61,503 nucleotides of DNA from UBA4636 sp963650915 (GCA_963650915.1 CAVJMJ010000016.1:1-61503), one strand, 5' to 3'; shown: positions 27,816 through 37,652, numbered from the stretch's first letter. Notes: generated by a model not told the origin, from the letters alone. Numbers and translations are program-made.

Positions 27816-29966
27816 TTAGCCGATTGTACGATATGCGTCTAAAACTTCGGGGTTGTCGGTAAGCTTCTTTATAAGCATATCGAGGTCTTCTTTTTTGTTT
27901 AATCTTACCGTCATGTCGGCAAGGCAGTAATGATTTTTGGCGTCGATTCTTCCGTTAAAGGAAAGAACGAACAAGCCGAGTGACAGACAACTCGAAGAAA
28001 CTATCGACATAAGCGGGGCCTTTTCGGTTGCGGTAACTTTTAACGAAACTACGTAACTTTCGCCCGATTTTCCCGTCCATTCGGCGGGCAAAATTCTGTC
28101 GGGATCTTCATGTTCCATATTGGGGCAATCTGCTCTGTGAACGGTTACACCTCTGCCTCTTGAAACGAAGCCTATAATGTTATCGCCCGGGACGGGGTTA
28201 CAACACCCCGCAAAACGAATCAATAAGCCGTCGACGCCCTTTATGGTTACGTCACCGCTCATGTGCGAACGCTTTTGCGTCAATAAATCCTTGGTGGGAA
28301 TTTTATCGGAAACGAGTGGCGTTGCCTTTTTTTCGACGTCTATAAATTTATAAATGACCTGTTGAGGGGAAACGGCACCGCAACCGACGGCGGCGTACAT
28401 TTCGTCGATGGTGTTAAAATTGAGTTTTTCGGAAACTCTTTCAAATGTAGCGTTGGTAAGTAAGTTGGAAAAGACGTAGCCCTTGTTTTTTGCCTGAGCT
28501 TCGAGCATTGACTTACCTATTTTTATATGTTCGTCGACCATCGTGCGCTTAAAATATTGTTTGATTTTTGCGCGCGTTGAAGTGGAATTTGCTATTTTCA
28601 ACCAATCCCACGAGGGACCTTTTGAATTTTTATTCGTTATAATTTCGACAATGTCGCCCGTTTGCAAAGTGGAATTTAGAGGAACGATTTTGCCGTTTAC
28701 TTTTGCGCCGACGCATTTATTACCGACTTCGGTATGAATTTTATAGGCGTAGTCGATTGGGGTTGCGCCCTTAGATAAACTGACGACTTCGCCCTTGGGG
28801 GTGAATACCAAAACTTCGAGGTCGTAAATATCGCCCTTTAAAGACTCGACGAATTCCGTGGATTTTACCCCCGGTTGCCATTCCATGACTTCACGTATCC
28901 AAGATAGTTTTTTGTCGAAACTGTCCTCGTCGGTTTTGTTTTCTTTGTACTTCCAATGTGCCGCGATACCGTATTCGGCGGTCTTGTGCATTTCGAAAGT
29001 TCTTATCTGAATTTCGAAAATCTGACCGAAATCGGTAACGACGGTTGTGTGTAAACTTTGATAAAGGTTGGGCTTGGGAATTGCGATGTAATCTTTGATT
29101 CTACCGGGGATAGGAGCCCATTTTTTATGGATTTTACCTAAAATTTCGTAGCATTCGTCCACCGTTTCGACGATAACCCTGACGGCGGTCAAATCGTAAA
29201 TTTGATCGAGGGTTTTGCCTTGGTTTTTCATCTTTTTGTAGATAGAGTAAAAATGCTTTCTTCTGCCTAAAACTTCTCCTTTTATACCAGAGGAAACTAA
29301 AATTTCCTTAATTTCGTTTATGGTTTCGTCCAAAAACTTTTGCTTTTCTTCCACTCGATTGTTTATGTTGTTTTCGAAATACTCGTAAGCGTCCGGGTCG
29401 AGATATTTTAAGCATAAATCTTCAAGTTCGCATTTTATGTTGGAGATACCAAGCCTACCTGCCAAGGGTGCGTAAATATCCAACGTTTCGTTTGCCATGG
29501 CAAGTTGACGGGTTTTGGACAAAAAATTAAGCGAACGCATATTATGTAATCTATCCGCAAGTTTAATGATTATAACCCTTATGTCGTTAGCCATGGAGAC
29601 GAAAATCTTTTTAAAGTTTTCGGCTTGTTCTTCTTTTTTTGATTTAAATTCGATTTTTTCGAGCTTTGTTACCCCTTGAACGAGCGTAAGTATTTCGTCG
29701 CCGAATTCACGTAAAATATCACCTTCGGAAACCGAGGTGTCTTCTATGGTATCGTGCAAAAAGGCGGCGCAAATGGTGGTATAATCCATGCCGAGGTCGA
29801 TTAAAATTTTAGAAACTGCGCAAGGGTGAATAAAATATTCTTCACCAGACGCGCGTTTTTGACCTTCGTGCGCGTTTTTTGCAAAGTAAAAAGCCTTAAC
29901 GATAATTTGACTTTCGTTTTCGGGATATGTCTCTTTAATTTGCTCTAAAATTTCGTTTTCGTACAT
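27816..29966 (-). CDS. relA: Bifunctional (p)ppGpp synthetase/hydrolase
   Basis: A full-length 716-aa Rel protein of the stringent response. In order: HD hydrolase domain (H47, HDTIEDT at about 71-77), synthetase domain (GRRKHFYSIYKKMK, then YDLTAVRVIV), TGS domain (VFTPKGEVVSLSKGATPIDYAY), a zinc-finger/helical region with RFAGCCNPVPGDNIIGFVSRGRGV, and a C-terminal ACT domain. An intact hydrolase motif makes it a bifunctional Rel rather than synthetase-only RelA. It starts two bases from the recJ stop, so they are co-transcribed. Confidence 0.95.
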   Translation of the reverse strand: MYENEILEQIKETYPENESQIIVKAFYFAKNAHEGQKRASGEEYFIHPCAVSKILIDLGMDYTTICAAFLHDTIEDTSVSEGDILREFGDEILTLVQGVTKLEKIEFKSKKEEQAENFKKIFVSMANDIRVIIIKLADRLHNMRSLNFLSKTRQLAMANETLDIYAPLAGRLGISNIKCELEDLCLKYLDPDAYEYFENNINNRVEEKQKFLDETINEIKEILVSSGIKGEVLGRRKHFYSIYKKMKNQGKTLDQIYDLTAVRVIVETVDECYEILGKIHKKWAPIPGRIKDYIAIPKPNLYQSLHTTVVTDFGQIFEIQIRTFEMHKTAEYGIAAHWKYKENKTDEDSFDKKLSWIREVMEWQPGVKSTEFVESLKGDIYDLEVLVFTPKGEVVSLSKGATPIDYAYKIHTEVGNKCVGAKVNGKIVPLNSTLQTGDIVEIITNKNSKGPSWDWLKIANSTSTRAKIKQYFKRTMVDEHIKIGKSMLEAQAKNKGYVFSNLLTNATFERVSEKLNFNTIDEMYAAVGCGAVSPQQVIYKFIDVEKKATPLVSDKIPTKDLLTQKRSHMSGDVTIKGVDGLLIRFAGCCNPVPGDNIIGFVSRGRGVTVHRADCPNMEHEDPDRILPAEWTGKSGESYVVSLKVTATEKAPLMSIVSSSCLSLGLFVLSFNGRIDAKNHYCLADMTVRLNKKEDLDMLIKKLTDNPEVLDAYRTIG

Positions 29967-29968
29967 AA

Positions 29969-32260
29969 CTAATTGTGTAATTTTTCCACTTCCGTATATA
30001 TTTTTGAAGCGTCAAGACTGCTTTTAACGTTTTGATTGTACCTTAATTCTCCGCGAGTAAAGGTAAAGATGCCGAGTTCGATAAAAACTTCCAAAACGAA
30101 AACCGTTTGATATTTGTCGTAGCCGATGTCGCAATTTTTGACGAAATCGATGGAATTTTCGGCGGGGGCGCGGTTATATTTTACGAGGCGACGGAAAATT
30201 TCGGTAAAAGTTGCCTTGGTAACGTCGAGTTTTTCGTACGGGAAAGCCCGTCTTTGCCTGTTTATAAAGGTTTCGGATACCTTGTCGCAATAGGTAACGT
30301 TACCGAGCGGTCTGTCGAGATAAACTATCTTTTTATAACCGCCGAAAGGCTCTTGGTTTAGGGCGACGACCACGTTGTTAACGAGGTTTTTGCCCGAAGT
30401 TTTATATAAGTATCTGTCGAGTTTTTCCAGATTATCGAAATTATCGAGAGTGTCTACGTTGTAGCAAACGTATATGGTGCCGTAATTTTCGCTTAACGTT
30501 TCGGCAACTACTTTTTCGGTCATTTCTTCGGATATATAAAGGTAGTCATCGTTGTCGTTCATGGCGGTAAGAAGGCTTTCTCTGAACCCGCAAAGTTTGG
30601 TACCCGCCGTTTTTGCGATAACGTACTCCACGTCCTTAACATACCCCTTTAAAGATTCCTGTCTGTTGAAAACGGATAGGTTGGACTCGAAAGTAATACG
30701 CTTTTCAAAGGGTAAATCGAGCATGGGACGGTTGTCCGTTGCGTTAAAATAAAGCATTTCGATATAATCGGTATGAATAGACAAGTGCGGAGAACCGACT
30801 TTTATGGGTGCCGACTTGGTGTTACGAGTCGACACGGCAAATACGGGGCGTCTGTTAGCCGTTCCGAAAGGCTCTAAACGATTTAATTCTTTGGCAAGTT
30901 TTACGGTAAATTTGTTGGTAATTAAAATATCCGCATACTTTTCCGGTTTAAAATAATCGTAGGAATAATTTTCGTCAAAGTATTTTTCGAGTGCCTCTTT
31001 AAACTTGGGGTAGTTTTCGAAAGTGCAGGTTATGCCCGCAGCCTGAGCGTGTCCGCCGAAGTCGGAAAGGTATTCCTTACAAGACGAAATTGCGTCGAAA
31101 ATGTTTATGTTTTCAATAGACCTTGCCGAGCCGTGAAGTTTGCCGTTGTTGTTTACGAAAAGTATTACGGGGCGAGAAAACTCTTCAACGAGTTTGGAAG
31201 CGATTATCCCGACCAATCCGCCGTTCCATTCGTCGTCTTCCATAATGATGATTTTTTTGTTGTACGAGGTATTGACTAATTTTTCTCTTGCACTTTTATA
31301 TAGGTTTTCGCACTCCGTTTGCCTCGTTTGGTTATAGGCGTTAAGTTTTAAGCAAAGTTGCTCTATAAGCCCGTTATCGGAGGAAATCATAAGTTTTAAG
31401 GCGGAATCGGCATCGCCCATTCTGCCCGCTGCGTTTATCCTCGGTGCCAAAACGTAGGCAAGTGAAGTAGAATTGACTTCTTTTAAATTGGATATGGCAA
31501 TCAACTCTTTAACGGCGGGAGAACATTCGCCTTTTTTAATGAGATTTATGCCTTCAAAAACTATGTCGCGGTTTTCCTTTATAAGGGGCATACTGTCGGC
31601 AATGGTTGCGATTGCTGCAAAATCAAGGTATCTATACGCCCTTTCGCCTATAAGCGCGCACGCTATTTTAAACGCCACGCCCGCACCGCACAAGCCGTCA
31701 AAGCCGTAATCGGACGGTATTTTACAGTTTACGGTCAAAGTGTCGGGAAGACGGTCGGGAAGTTCGTGGTGGTCGGTTACGATAACGTCTACGGCTAAGT
31801 CTTTTAAGTATTCCACTTCGTTGTATCCGCTTATACCGCAGTCAACGGTTATAACAAGGCTCGGCAAATATTTATCCATTATATAATCGATGTTTTCGAC
31901 CGATAAGCCGTAACCGCTCGTTCTTTCCGGCACGAAGGGAATTGCGTTTATGCCGTAGTCGCGAAGGGCAAGATACATTATAGCCGTCGCACAAATGCCG
32001 TCGGCGTCGTAATCGCCGTATATAACTACCGATTCCTCGTCCTCTTTTGCAATTTTTATCCTTTCGACCGCCTCTTTAACCCCTTTAAGTTTGTAAGGGT
32101 CTATAAAATGGTGTTTACCGGGGTTCAGATAATATTTAATATCTTCGTCCGAGGTAACTCCCCTACTCGTTAAAATGGCGGAAGTTTCGGGAAGCAGATT
32201 AAAACGCTCTGAAATTTTACGTATTAAGTTGTCGTCAAGATTATCTATACGAAATTTCAT
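29969..32260 (-). CDS. recJ: Single-stranded-DNA exonuclease RecJ
   Basis: A 763-aa RecJ, a 5'-3' single-strand exonuclease in recombination and repair. The DHH phosphoesterase motifs are visible: YGDYDADG (82-88), VTDHHELP (DHH 163-165), APRINAAGRMGDAD and the DHHA1 GGHAQAAG motif near 400. The additional C-terminal 200 residues are common in Clostridial RecJ. Confidence 0.95.
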   Translation of the reverse strand: MKFRIDNLDDNLIRKISERFNLLPETSAILTSRGVTSDEDIKYYLNPGKHHFIDPYKLKGVKEAVERIKIAKEDEESVVIYGDYDADGICATAIMYLALRDYGINAIPFVPERTSGYGLSVENIDYIMDKYLPSLVITVDCGISGYNEVEYLKDLAVDVIVTDHHELPDRLPDTLTVNCKIPSDYGFDGLCGAGVAFKIACALIGERAYRYLDFAAIATIADSMPLIKENRDIVFEGINLIKKGECSPAVKELIAISNLKEVNSTSLAYVLAPRINAAGRMGDADSALKLMISSDNGLIEQLCLKLNAYNQTRQTECENLYKSAREKLVNTSYNKKIIIMEDDEWNGGLVGIIASKLVEEFSRPVILFVNNNGKLHGSARSIENINIFDAISSCKEYLSDFGGHAQAAGITCTFENYPKFKEALEKYFDENYSYDYFKPEKYADILITNKFTVKLAKELNRLEPFGTANRRPVFAVSTRNTKSAPIKVGSPHLSIHTDYIEMLYFNATDNRPMLDLPFEKRITFESNLSVFNRQESLKGYVKDVEYVIAKTAGTKLCGFRESLLTAMNDNDDYLYISEEMTEKVVAETLSENYGTIYVCYNVDTLDNFDNLEKLDRYLYKTSGKNLVNNVVVALNQEPFGGYKKIVYLDRPLGNVTYCDKVSETFINRQRRAFPYEKLDVTKATFTEIFRRLVKYNRAPAENSIDFVKNCDIGYDKYQTVFVLEVFIELGIFTFTRGELRYNQNVKSSLDASKIYTEVEKLHN

Positions 32261-32286
32261 CTTTCGTCTTCCCTTTTTATATAATT

Positions 32287-32324
32287 AAAGAAAATACGGC
32301 GGACGAATACAAATACGTCCGCCG
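32287..32324 (-). terminator. secDF terminator
   Basis: CGGCGGACG (32297-32305) pairs with CGTCCGCCG (32316-32324), followed leftward by TATTTTCTTT. It separates the secDF unit from recJ-rel. Confidence 0.8.
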
Positions 32325-32340
32325 AGATATGTTATTTTAA

Positions 32341-33381
32341 TCAGGAATTAGCCTTTTGGGTAACGGTTTTAGTAGCCGTTTTTTTATTCCCTTTGATTTT
32401 TTTACCGATCTTTCTGAACTTAACCCACAATGCGGGGGCGATCATAGCAGAAGAAACGGCACCTGCAACCAAACCGAAGATAATGGGGAAGATGAATTCC
32501 TGAATGTCTTTAACGCTGAATATTACGAGGAAGACAACCATTATTAAGGTGGTTAAAGTGGATAAAACGGTAACGGTGAGTGTGCTCATAACCGCTTCGT
32601 TCGCAATCTCGGTATCGGTAAGTTCGGCGGAAGTAGCAAGTTTTAATCTTGCCCTTACACGGTCAAAAATAACGATGGTTGCGTTGATCGAGTAACCGAT
32701 GATGGTTATAACCGCGGCAATGAAAGTAGAGTTGATGGTTATGTTAAAGATGGACATTAACGCAACCATGACTATTACGTCGTGAGTAAGAGCGCAAACC
32801 GCTGCCAAAGCACTGCTGAAGGTAAATCTTATTACGATGTAAATAAGCATTACCACGATAGCAACGACGGTTGCGATGATAGCCGAACGAACGAGTGTAC
32901 CGCTTGCCGTTTCACCGACTGCGTACGCCTTAATGCTGTCGTCGTCAAGACCTAAAGCCAAGTCGTCGTTAGCGTAAGTCAACAATCTTCCGCAAAGGTC
33001 TTGATCGTTTCCGCTTTCAAAAATTTCCTTCATGAAAGATACTTCGTCGGTAATGGTTTTACCGTAACGCTCGTAACTTAAACGGAGTTCGTAGATGTAG
33101 CCTTCGGTTGCGTTGGTTTCCTGAATGGAACCGTTGACTCTGTAACCGTCGTTTTCGATAAACTTGGTAAGTTTTTCTTGGTTTTCGGCACTCATCTGCT
33201 CGTCGGCGGTAATCTGAATGGTTGCACCGCCCGTAAAGTCGATACCGAAGTTTAAGAAGGTATCGCCGTTAGCGACTCTTACCACACCGAAAACGATGCC
33301 CGCAATTACGATTGCGCAGAAAACGATAAGAACGTATTTAAACTTTTCAACTACTTTAGCGTATTTGGGAAGTTTCAACAT
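32341..33381 (-). CDS. secF: Protein translocase subunit SecF
   Basis: A 346-aa SecF with the first membrane helix, the NFGIDFTGGATIQI motif, a periplasmic/extracellular domain, then five helices including the conserved GYSINATIVIFDRVR. SecDF uses the proton motive force to complete protein export through SecYEG. It follows secD by two bases. Confidence 0.95.
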   Translation of the reverse strand: MLKLPKYAKVVEKFKYVLIVFCAIVIAGIVFGVVRVANGDTFLNFGIDFTGGATIQITADEQMSAENQEKLTKFIENDGYRVNGSIQETNATEGYIYELRLSYERYGKTITDEVSFMKEIFESGNDQDLCGRLLTYANDDLALGLDDDSIKAYAVGETASGTLVRSAIIATVVAIVVMLIYIVIRFTFSSALAAVCALTHDVIVMVALMSIFNITINSTFIAAVITIIGYSINATIVIFDRVRARLKLATSAELTDTEIANEAVMSTLTVTVLSTLTTLIMVVFLVIFSVKDIQEFIFPIIFGLVAGAVSSAMIAPALWVKFRKIGKKIKGNKKTATKTVTQKANS

Positions 33382-33383
33382 GA

Positions 33384-34655
33384 CTATGCAACCTCCTTTT
33401 GTAAGTTAAAGAACTTTTCTTTATTGTCGGAAAGCGGGTACAAAACCTTTAAGTACCACTTGGTTACCAAAATGTCGGTAAACAAGGAAAGAACGATACC
33501 TACGAGTAAGGTTATGGCAAAGCCTTTGATGGTACCCGGACAGAGAATCCACAAAACGATAGCCGCCAAAATGGTGGTAACATTGGAGTCTATAATCGTC
33601 CACAAAGCAGTCTTGAAACCTGCGTCGAAAGCGGTGTTTACTTTGCCTTCTTTGTAAGCAGACTTAATCCTTTCGAAAATAACGATGTTCGCGTCAACCG
33701 CCATACCTATGGACAAAACGATACCGGCAATACCAGGGAGGGTTAATTGTACGTTGGGGATAATGGCAAGGAAAATAACGTAAAGGAAAGCGTACAAAAT
33801 AAGTGAGATGCTCGAAGCAATACCCATACCGCGATAAATGACTATCATAAGTATGAATATAACGACCATGGCAATACCCGCCGCCATAACACTCGTGTTA
33901 ATAGCGGTTTCGCCGAGTCTTGCGGAGATGCTTCTCGATTCGCTTATTTCGTATTCGATAGGTAAAGTACCGCTCTTTATGACCGATGCGACAGATTCGG
34001 CAGAATCGTAATCGTCGAAACCGGTAATTTCAGCAGAACTGTTGGTAATCTGCGTGCTGACGGTAGGACTTGAAACCAAAGTGTCACCAAGGTAGATGTA
34101 CATCTTGTTGTCGCTACGATCTTTGATGATGCCGGTAGCGTTGCTGAATCTTTCGATACCTTGAGAAGTAAATTCCAAAACGACTACGTAACCGTTACTG
34201 CTGTCGTAACTTACGTAAGCGTCTTTTATATCTTCTTCACCGTTCAAATATTCGTGTTTGGAGTCGTCTTGGAAAGACAAAGTACCGGTACTACCGATAA
34301 TTTGCAAAATTTCGTCAGCGTTTTCGACTTCTGGAACTTCGATTCTGATACGGTTGCCGTCCTGTCTTGAAATGGTGGCTTCGGTAAAGCCCTTGTCGTC
34401 AAGACGGGTACGTAAAATTTCCATTGCGCTTTCAATCTTTTGATTGGCAGTCGTTGCATCGTCGGTACTTTCAACCTTCGGCGTCAATACTACGTAATAG
34501 CCGCCCGATAAATCGATGCCTTTTCCGATAAGACTGATTATCGAATTGTACTGTTTCGTTTCGCCTACGGGGAAACTTGCAAAGCAAGCAACGCCTATAA
34601 TTGCGAGAACGATAACGGAGAGTACGAGTACGACTATTGATTTCTTCTTACTCAT
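33384..34655 (-). CDS. secD: Protein translocase subunit SecD
   Basis: A 423-aa SecD with GKGIDLSGGYYVVL near the N-terminus, the large extracellular P1 region, and a membrane domain with GIAGIVLSIGMAVDANIVIFERIK. The conserved aspartate of the D-x-N motif expected for proton relay is present. Strong promoter upstream; SD AGGAGG before the start. Confidence 0.96.
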   Translation of the reverse strand: MSKKKSIVVLVLSVIVLAIIGVACFASFPVGETKQYNSIISLIGKGIDLSGGYYVVLTPKVESTDDATTANQKIESAMEILRTRLDDKGFTEATISRQDGNRIRIEVPEVENADEILQIIGSTGTLSFQDDSKHEYLNGEEDIKDAYVSYDSSNGYVVVLEFTSQGIERFSNATGIIKDRSDNKMYIYLGDTLVSSPTVSTQITNSSAEITGFDDYDSAESVASVIKSGTLPIEYEISESRSISARLGETAINTSVMAAGIAMVVIFILMIVIYRGMGIASSISLILYAFLYVIFLAIIPNVQLTLPGIAGIVLSIGMAVDANIVIFERIKSAYKEGKVNTAFDAGFKTALWTIIDSNVTTILAAIVLWILCPGTIKGFAITLLVGIVLSLFTDILVTKWYLKVLYPLSDNKEKFFNLQKEVA

Positions 34656-34748
34656 TATAGCCTCCTGATGTTTAGGTGAGTCTTATAAGGTCACGCTTGA
34701 GTGCGCGACGCATGTAACGGTACTAAACCGCCTTATACACGCTTTTAT

Positions 34749-34777
34749 ATTATATTATTTAAAACAAGATAAGTCAA
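34749..34777 (-). promoter_or_regulatory. secDF promoter
   Basis: Leftward TTGACT (34772-34777) and TATAAT (34749-34754), spacer 17 bp. The 85-base leader contains TATAAGG and CCTTATA half-stems, so it can form a hairpin before the start. Confidence 0.75.
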
Positions 34778-34813
34778 TAATTTTTAATCACTTTTTCGCA
34801 TTCGGAAAGCAAA

Positions 34814-34850
34814 AAGTGCAAACTTTTATTTTAAGTTCGCACTTTTTTTG
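34814..34850 (-). terminator. Terminator of the TIGR04086 gene
   Basis: AAGTGCAAACTT (34814-34825) pairs with AAGTTCGCACTT (34833-34844), flanked by T- and A-runs, so it works in either direction. It lies between the TIGR04086 stop and the secD promoter. Confidence 0.75.
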
Positions 34851-34931
34851 AAATATTTACCCGAAGAGGGCGATTTCTGGCTTTTACAAGGACTTTTTCG
34901 GTGACTTTTTAGGGACTTTATTCGGGTGTGA

Positions 34932-35288
34932 TTATCGTTTTTTAAGGTTTACGGCGATAAGACCCGAAAGTATTCCGACGACGGTGCAGAACAAAATATC
35001 GAGGAAAAACCGACCTATATAAAAACTTTCCGCAATTCCGCTCATGATAAGGTATGCCGTTACGCCGTAAAGTACCCCTAAGCTTGCGCCAAAAAGGACG
35101 CCTTTATATTTGACGGTTAAAAGTGTGGCTATAATTACGCTAACCGCCTTTATGACTTGGTTTACCGGGCGGATAACGGTTGCCGACAGACAAAACGATT
35201 TTACTACGAGGGCGAATATCGCTTCGAGTATAAAAGTTAAAAGCAAAGCGATAAATACGCCGACGATAAGATTCAAAAAATTTTTCAA
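34932..35288 (-). CDS. TIGR04086-family membrane protein
   Basis: A 118-aa protein with four hydrophobic segments (about 6-30, 38-58, 64-86 and 93-113), matching the small TIGR04086 family commonly encoded between yajC and secD in Clostridia. Function unknown. The start codon is TTG at 35288, supported by GGAGG seven bases upstream. That site lies in one arm of a terminator-like hairpin (35293-35331), so translation or transcription could be switched by its folding. Confidence 0.75.
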   Translation of the reverse strand: MKNFLNLIVGVFIALLLTFILEAIFALVVKSFCLSATVIRPVNQVIKAVSVIIATLLTVKYKGVLFGASLGVLYGVTAYLIMSGIAESFYIGRFFLDILFCTVVGILSGLIAVNLKKR

Positions 35289-35331
35289 AAAAACCTCCGC
35301 ATAAATCTTTCGATTAAATATATGCGGAGGT
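35287..35331 (-). terminator. Terminator-like hairpin masking a ribosome site
   Basis: TATGCGGAGGT (35321-35331) pairs with ACCTCCGCATA (35293-35303), and read leftward TTTTTT follows immediately. It looks like an intrinsic terminator after yajC, but its descending arm contains the GGAGG used by the TTG start at 35288, the first base of which follows the U-run. Confidence 0.7.
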
Positions 35332-35385
35332 TTATATTAAAATGTTAAAAATTACTATATAACGCCGATTGAAAACAAACTTCTG

Positions 35386-35820
35386 TTATTCGTTTTTTTC
35401 TTCTACGGTTTCCGTCGTTTCTGTAGTTTCTTCGGTTTTAGTAGTCGTTTCTTCGGTCGTTTGACCGTAAATGTCCGAAGATTCGGGTGAAATTATTTCG
35501 TAAACGGCACGTTTTTCGACCGTTACGTAACTATAATGCTCGTCATCGCCCGTCTTTAACGTTACGGTGTCTTCCGTCATGGATACGATTTCGCCTACGA
35601 TAAGACCGATGGTTTTTACGTGTGAACCTATCGTCATTTTAGACATTTTTTCTTCGTATTCCTTTTTCTGCTTTTTGCTTCTCAAAAAACTCGGAACAAG
35701 CATAGCAACCATAAGTAAGCCCAAAACTACCCAAATTACCCACGAAGGAATTGCGGGTTGAGTGGTGGTCGAACTCGACGCACTACTTGCCGAATCGGCT
35801 AAAAAATTAAATATATACAT
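35386..35820 (-). CDS. yajC: Preprotein translocase subunit YajC
   Basis: A 144-aa YajC: one membrane helix (about 26-46, WVIWVVLGLLMVAMLVPSF), the QKKEYEEKMSKM segment and the MTIGSHVKTIGLIVGEIVSM domain, then a Thr/Glu-rich C-terminal tail longer than usual. It is an accessory to SecDF. It lies 80 bases downstream of tgt. Confidence 0.92.
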   Translation of the reverse strand: MYIFNFLADSASSASSSTTTQPAIPSWVIWVVLGLLMVAMLVPSFLRSKKQKKEYEEKMSKMTIGSHVKTIGLIVGEIVSMTEDTVTLKTGDDEHYSYVTVEKRAVYEIISPESSDIYGQTTEETTTKTEETTETTETVEEKNE

Positions 35821-35899
35821 GTCGTACTCCTTTTCGATTTTTAACTATTGTAGCAAATTACGTAAAATATGGCAAGCCTTTTTGACGCTTATTTACGGC

Positions 35900-37018
35900 T
35901 TACGCCTTGTTTTCGTATTTTGCGTAAAATTCTTTGACAAAATCTTTGGTATATCCGCCAATAATCGACTTTCTTAAATCTCTCATAAGTTTAAGCAAAA
36001 AAGTAGTGTTATGAAGGCTTAAAAGCATTCCGCCGAGCATTTCGCCCGTGTTTATAAGATGGCGTATGTAGGCTTTGGTGTAATTTTGACAACAATAGCA
36101 GTCGCATTCGTCGTCGAGCGGAGTAAAATCTTCCTTGTACATTCCGTTTCTGACGACTATTTTACCGTGTGACGTAAGCGCCGTGCCGTTTCTTGCTATT
36201 CTCGTCGCCAAAACGCAATCGAACATATCCACCCCCCTCAAAACACCTTCAATAAGGCAGTCGGGACTACCCACGCCCATAAGATAGCGCGGTACGTTTA
36301 CCGGGAAGTAAGGGTACATGGCTTCGAGCATTTCGTACATCAAAGGTTTAGGCTCGCCTACCGACAAACCGCCGATTCCCACGCCGTATTTTGCGTAAGG
36401 CACGGTTTCTTTGATGCTCGTCAAACGCAAATCTTTGTAAAGGTTGCCTTGAATTATCGGAAACAACGCCTGATCGTCGTTTTTATGATGATTATAGCAA
36501 CGGTCAAGCCAGTTAAGGGTTCTCTTCATGGCAAGTTCCGCTACCTTATGGTCGACGCCGTACTCGCTGCATTGGTCGAATTGCATTATGATGTCTGCAC
36601 CGAGATTGTTTTCGATATCGATTGCCTTTTCGGGGGTTATAAAGTGACGACTTCCGTCGACGTTGGACTGAAAGGTCACCCCGTCGTCTTTAATGTTGTT
36701 CAGTTTTGCAAGCGAAAATACCTGAAAACCGCCGCTATCGGTCAAAATGGGTCTGTCCCAATTCATAAACTTATGAAGACCGCCCGCTTTTTTTACGATT
36801 TCGTCGCCCGGACGCATGTAAAGATGATAGGTGTTGGAAAGTATGATTTGAGCACCCGCCGTTTTAAGATCACGCGGGAGTATGCCCTTTACCGTCGCTT
36901 GAGTGCCGACCGGCATGTAAATGGGTGTTTCTATGTCGCCGTGCGGAGTGTGTAATATACCCGCCCTTGCACCCGTGTCGGGGTCTTGTTTGATAAGTTC
37001 GAAATTAAATTTGTCCAT
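35900..37018 (-). CDS. tgt: tRNA-guanine transglycosylase
   Basis: A 372-aa queuine/preQ1 tRNA-ribosyltransferase that swaps G34 for preQ1 in GUN tRNAs. It shows the catalytic DSGGFQVFSL, nucleophile region MFDCVLATRIARNG, and the zinc site CDCYCCQNYTKAYIRHL near residue 310. It marks the last recognisable host gene before the phage segment. Confidence 0.97.
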   Translation of the reverse strand: MDKFNFELIKQDPDTGARAGILHTPHGDIETPIYMPVGTQATVKGILPRDLKTAGAQIILSNTYHLYMRPGDEIVKKAGGLHKFMNWDRPILTDSGGFQVFSLAKLNNIKDDGVTFQSNVDGSRHFITPEKAIDIENNLGADIIMQFDQCSEYGVDHKVAELAMKRTLNWLDRCYNHHKNDDQALFPIIQGNLYKDLRLTSIKETVPYAKYGVGIGGLSVGEPKPLMYEMLEAMYPYFPVNVPRYLMGVGSPDCLIEGVLRGVDMFDCVLATRIARNGTALTSHGKIVVRNGMYKEDFTPLDDECDCYCCQNYTKAYIRHLINTGEMLGGMLLSLHNTTFLLKLMRDLRKSIIGGYTKDFVKEFYAKYENKA

Positions 37019-37200
37019 AAATGTTTAACTTTATTTTAAAATAGTTTGTATACGATGTCGATTGCGCCCGAGGGCGAGTGAATTGTTGCATGCGCAACGT
37101 GAATTGCAAACTTGAGTTTACGTGAATTGCGTCTGAGGGCGCATAAATAAGGATGAAGAATTATATAACGTGCGCCTGACGGCTGGATCCTTCGACTACG

Positions 37201-37218
37201 CTCAGGATGACCTGACGG
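37201..37218 (-). repeat. Inverted copy of the REP-like repeat
   Basis: CTCAGGATGACCTGACGG is the exact reverse complement of 578-595. It is preceded by GGATCCTTCGACTACG, phrases also present at the first copy in altered form. Confidence 0.7.
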
Positions 37219-37247
37219 AAAGGCTTTACACTGTCGGAAGGCTCGGA

Positions 37248-37536
37248 GCATAACGCAGCATAATAAAGATTATGACAATGTCGATTACTTTCTCGTTGTC
37301 GCTTCTTAGAAACAAGTTAGGCAAGGCATGCGAGCATTTTTGAAGGGGCGCGTACTTTGCGTACGTAACCCGAAAAAAGCGCAGCATAACGCAGCATAAT
37401 AAAGATTATGACAATGTCGATTACTTTCTCGTTGTCGCTTCTTAGAAACAAGTTAGGCAAGGCATGCGAGCATTTTTGAAGGGGCGCGTACTTTGCGTAC
37501 GTAACCCGAAAAAAGCGCAGCATAACGCAGCATAAC
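37248..37536. repeat. 136-bp tandem repeat, two copies plus partial
   Basis: Copies start at 37248, 37384 and 37520 with a period of exactly 136 bases; the first two are essentially identical and the third stops after about 16 bases. Each begins GCATAACGCAGCATAA and ends with CGTAACCCGAAAAAAGC. The near-identity suggests recent duplication or an assembly-relevant repeat. A leftward reading frame across it is a by-product of the repeat. Confidence 0.85.
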
Positions 37537-37652
37537 GAAGTTTATAAGAAGAGACAAGCATCCCCTGTGTTATCGGGAAGCAGGATTTTACGCCATTTTA
37601 CTGTTTTTCCGTTTATGCGATTTCCTGCGACGCTCGTCAAACGGTAGTTGGT

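Noticed and set aside
37317..37523. Leftward frame across the 136-bp repeat
   Set aside because: It is merely the repeat read in an open frame; no ribosome site or conserved protein features.
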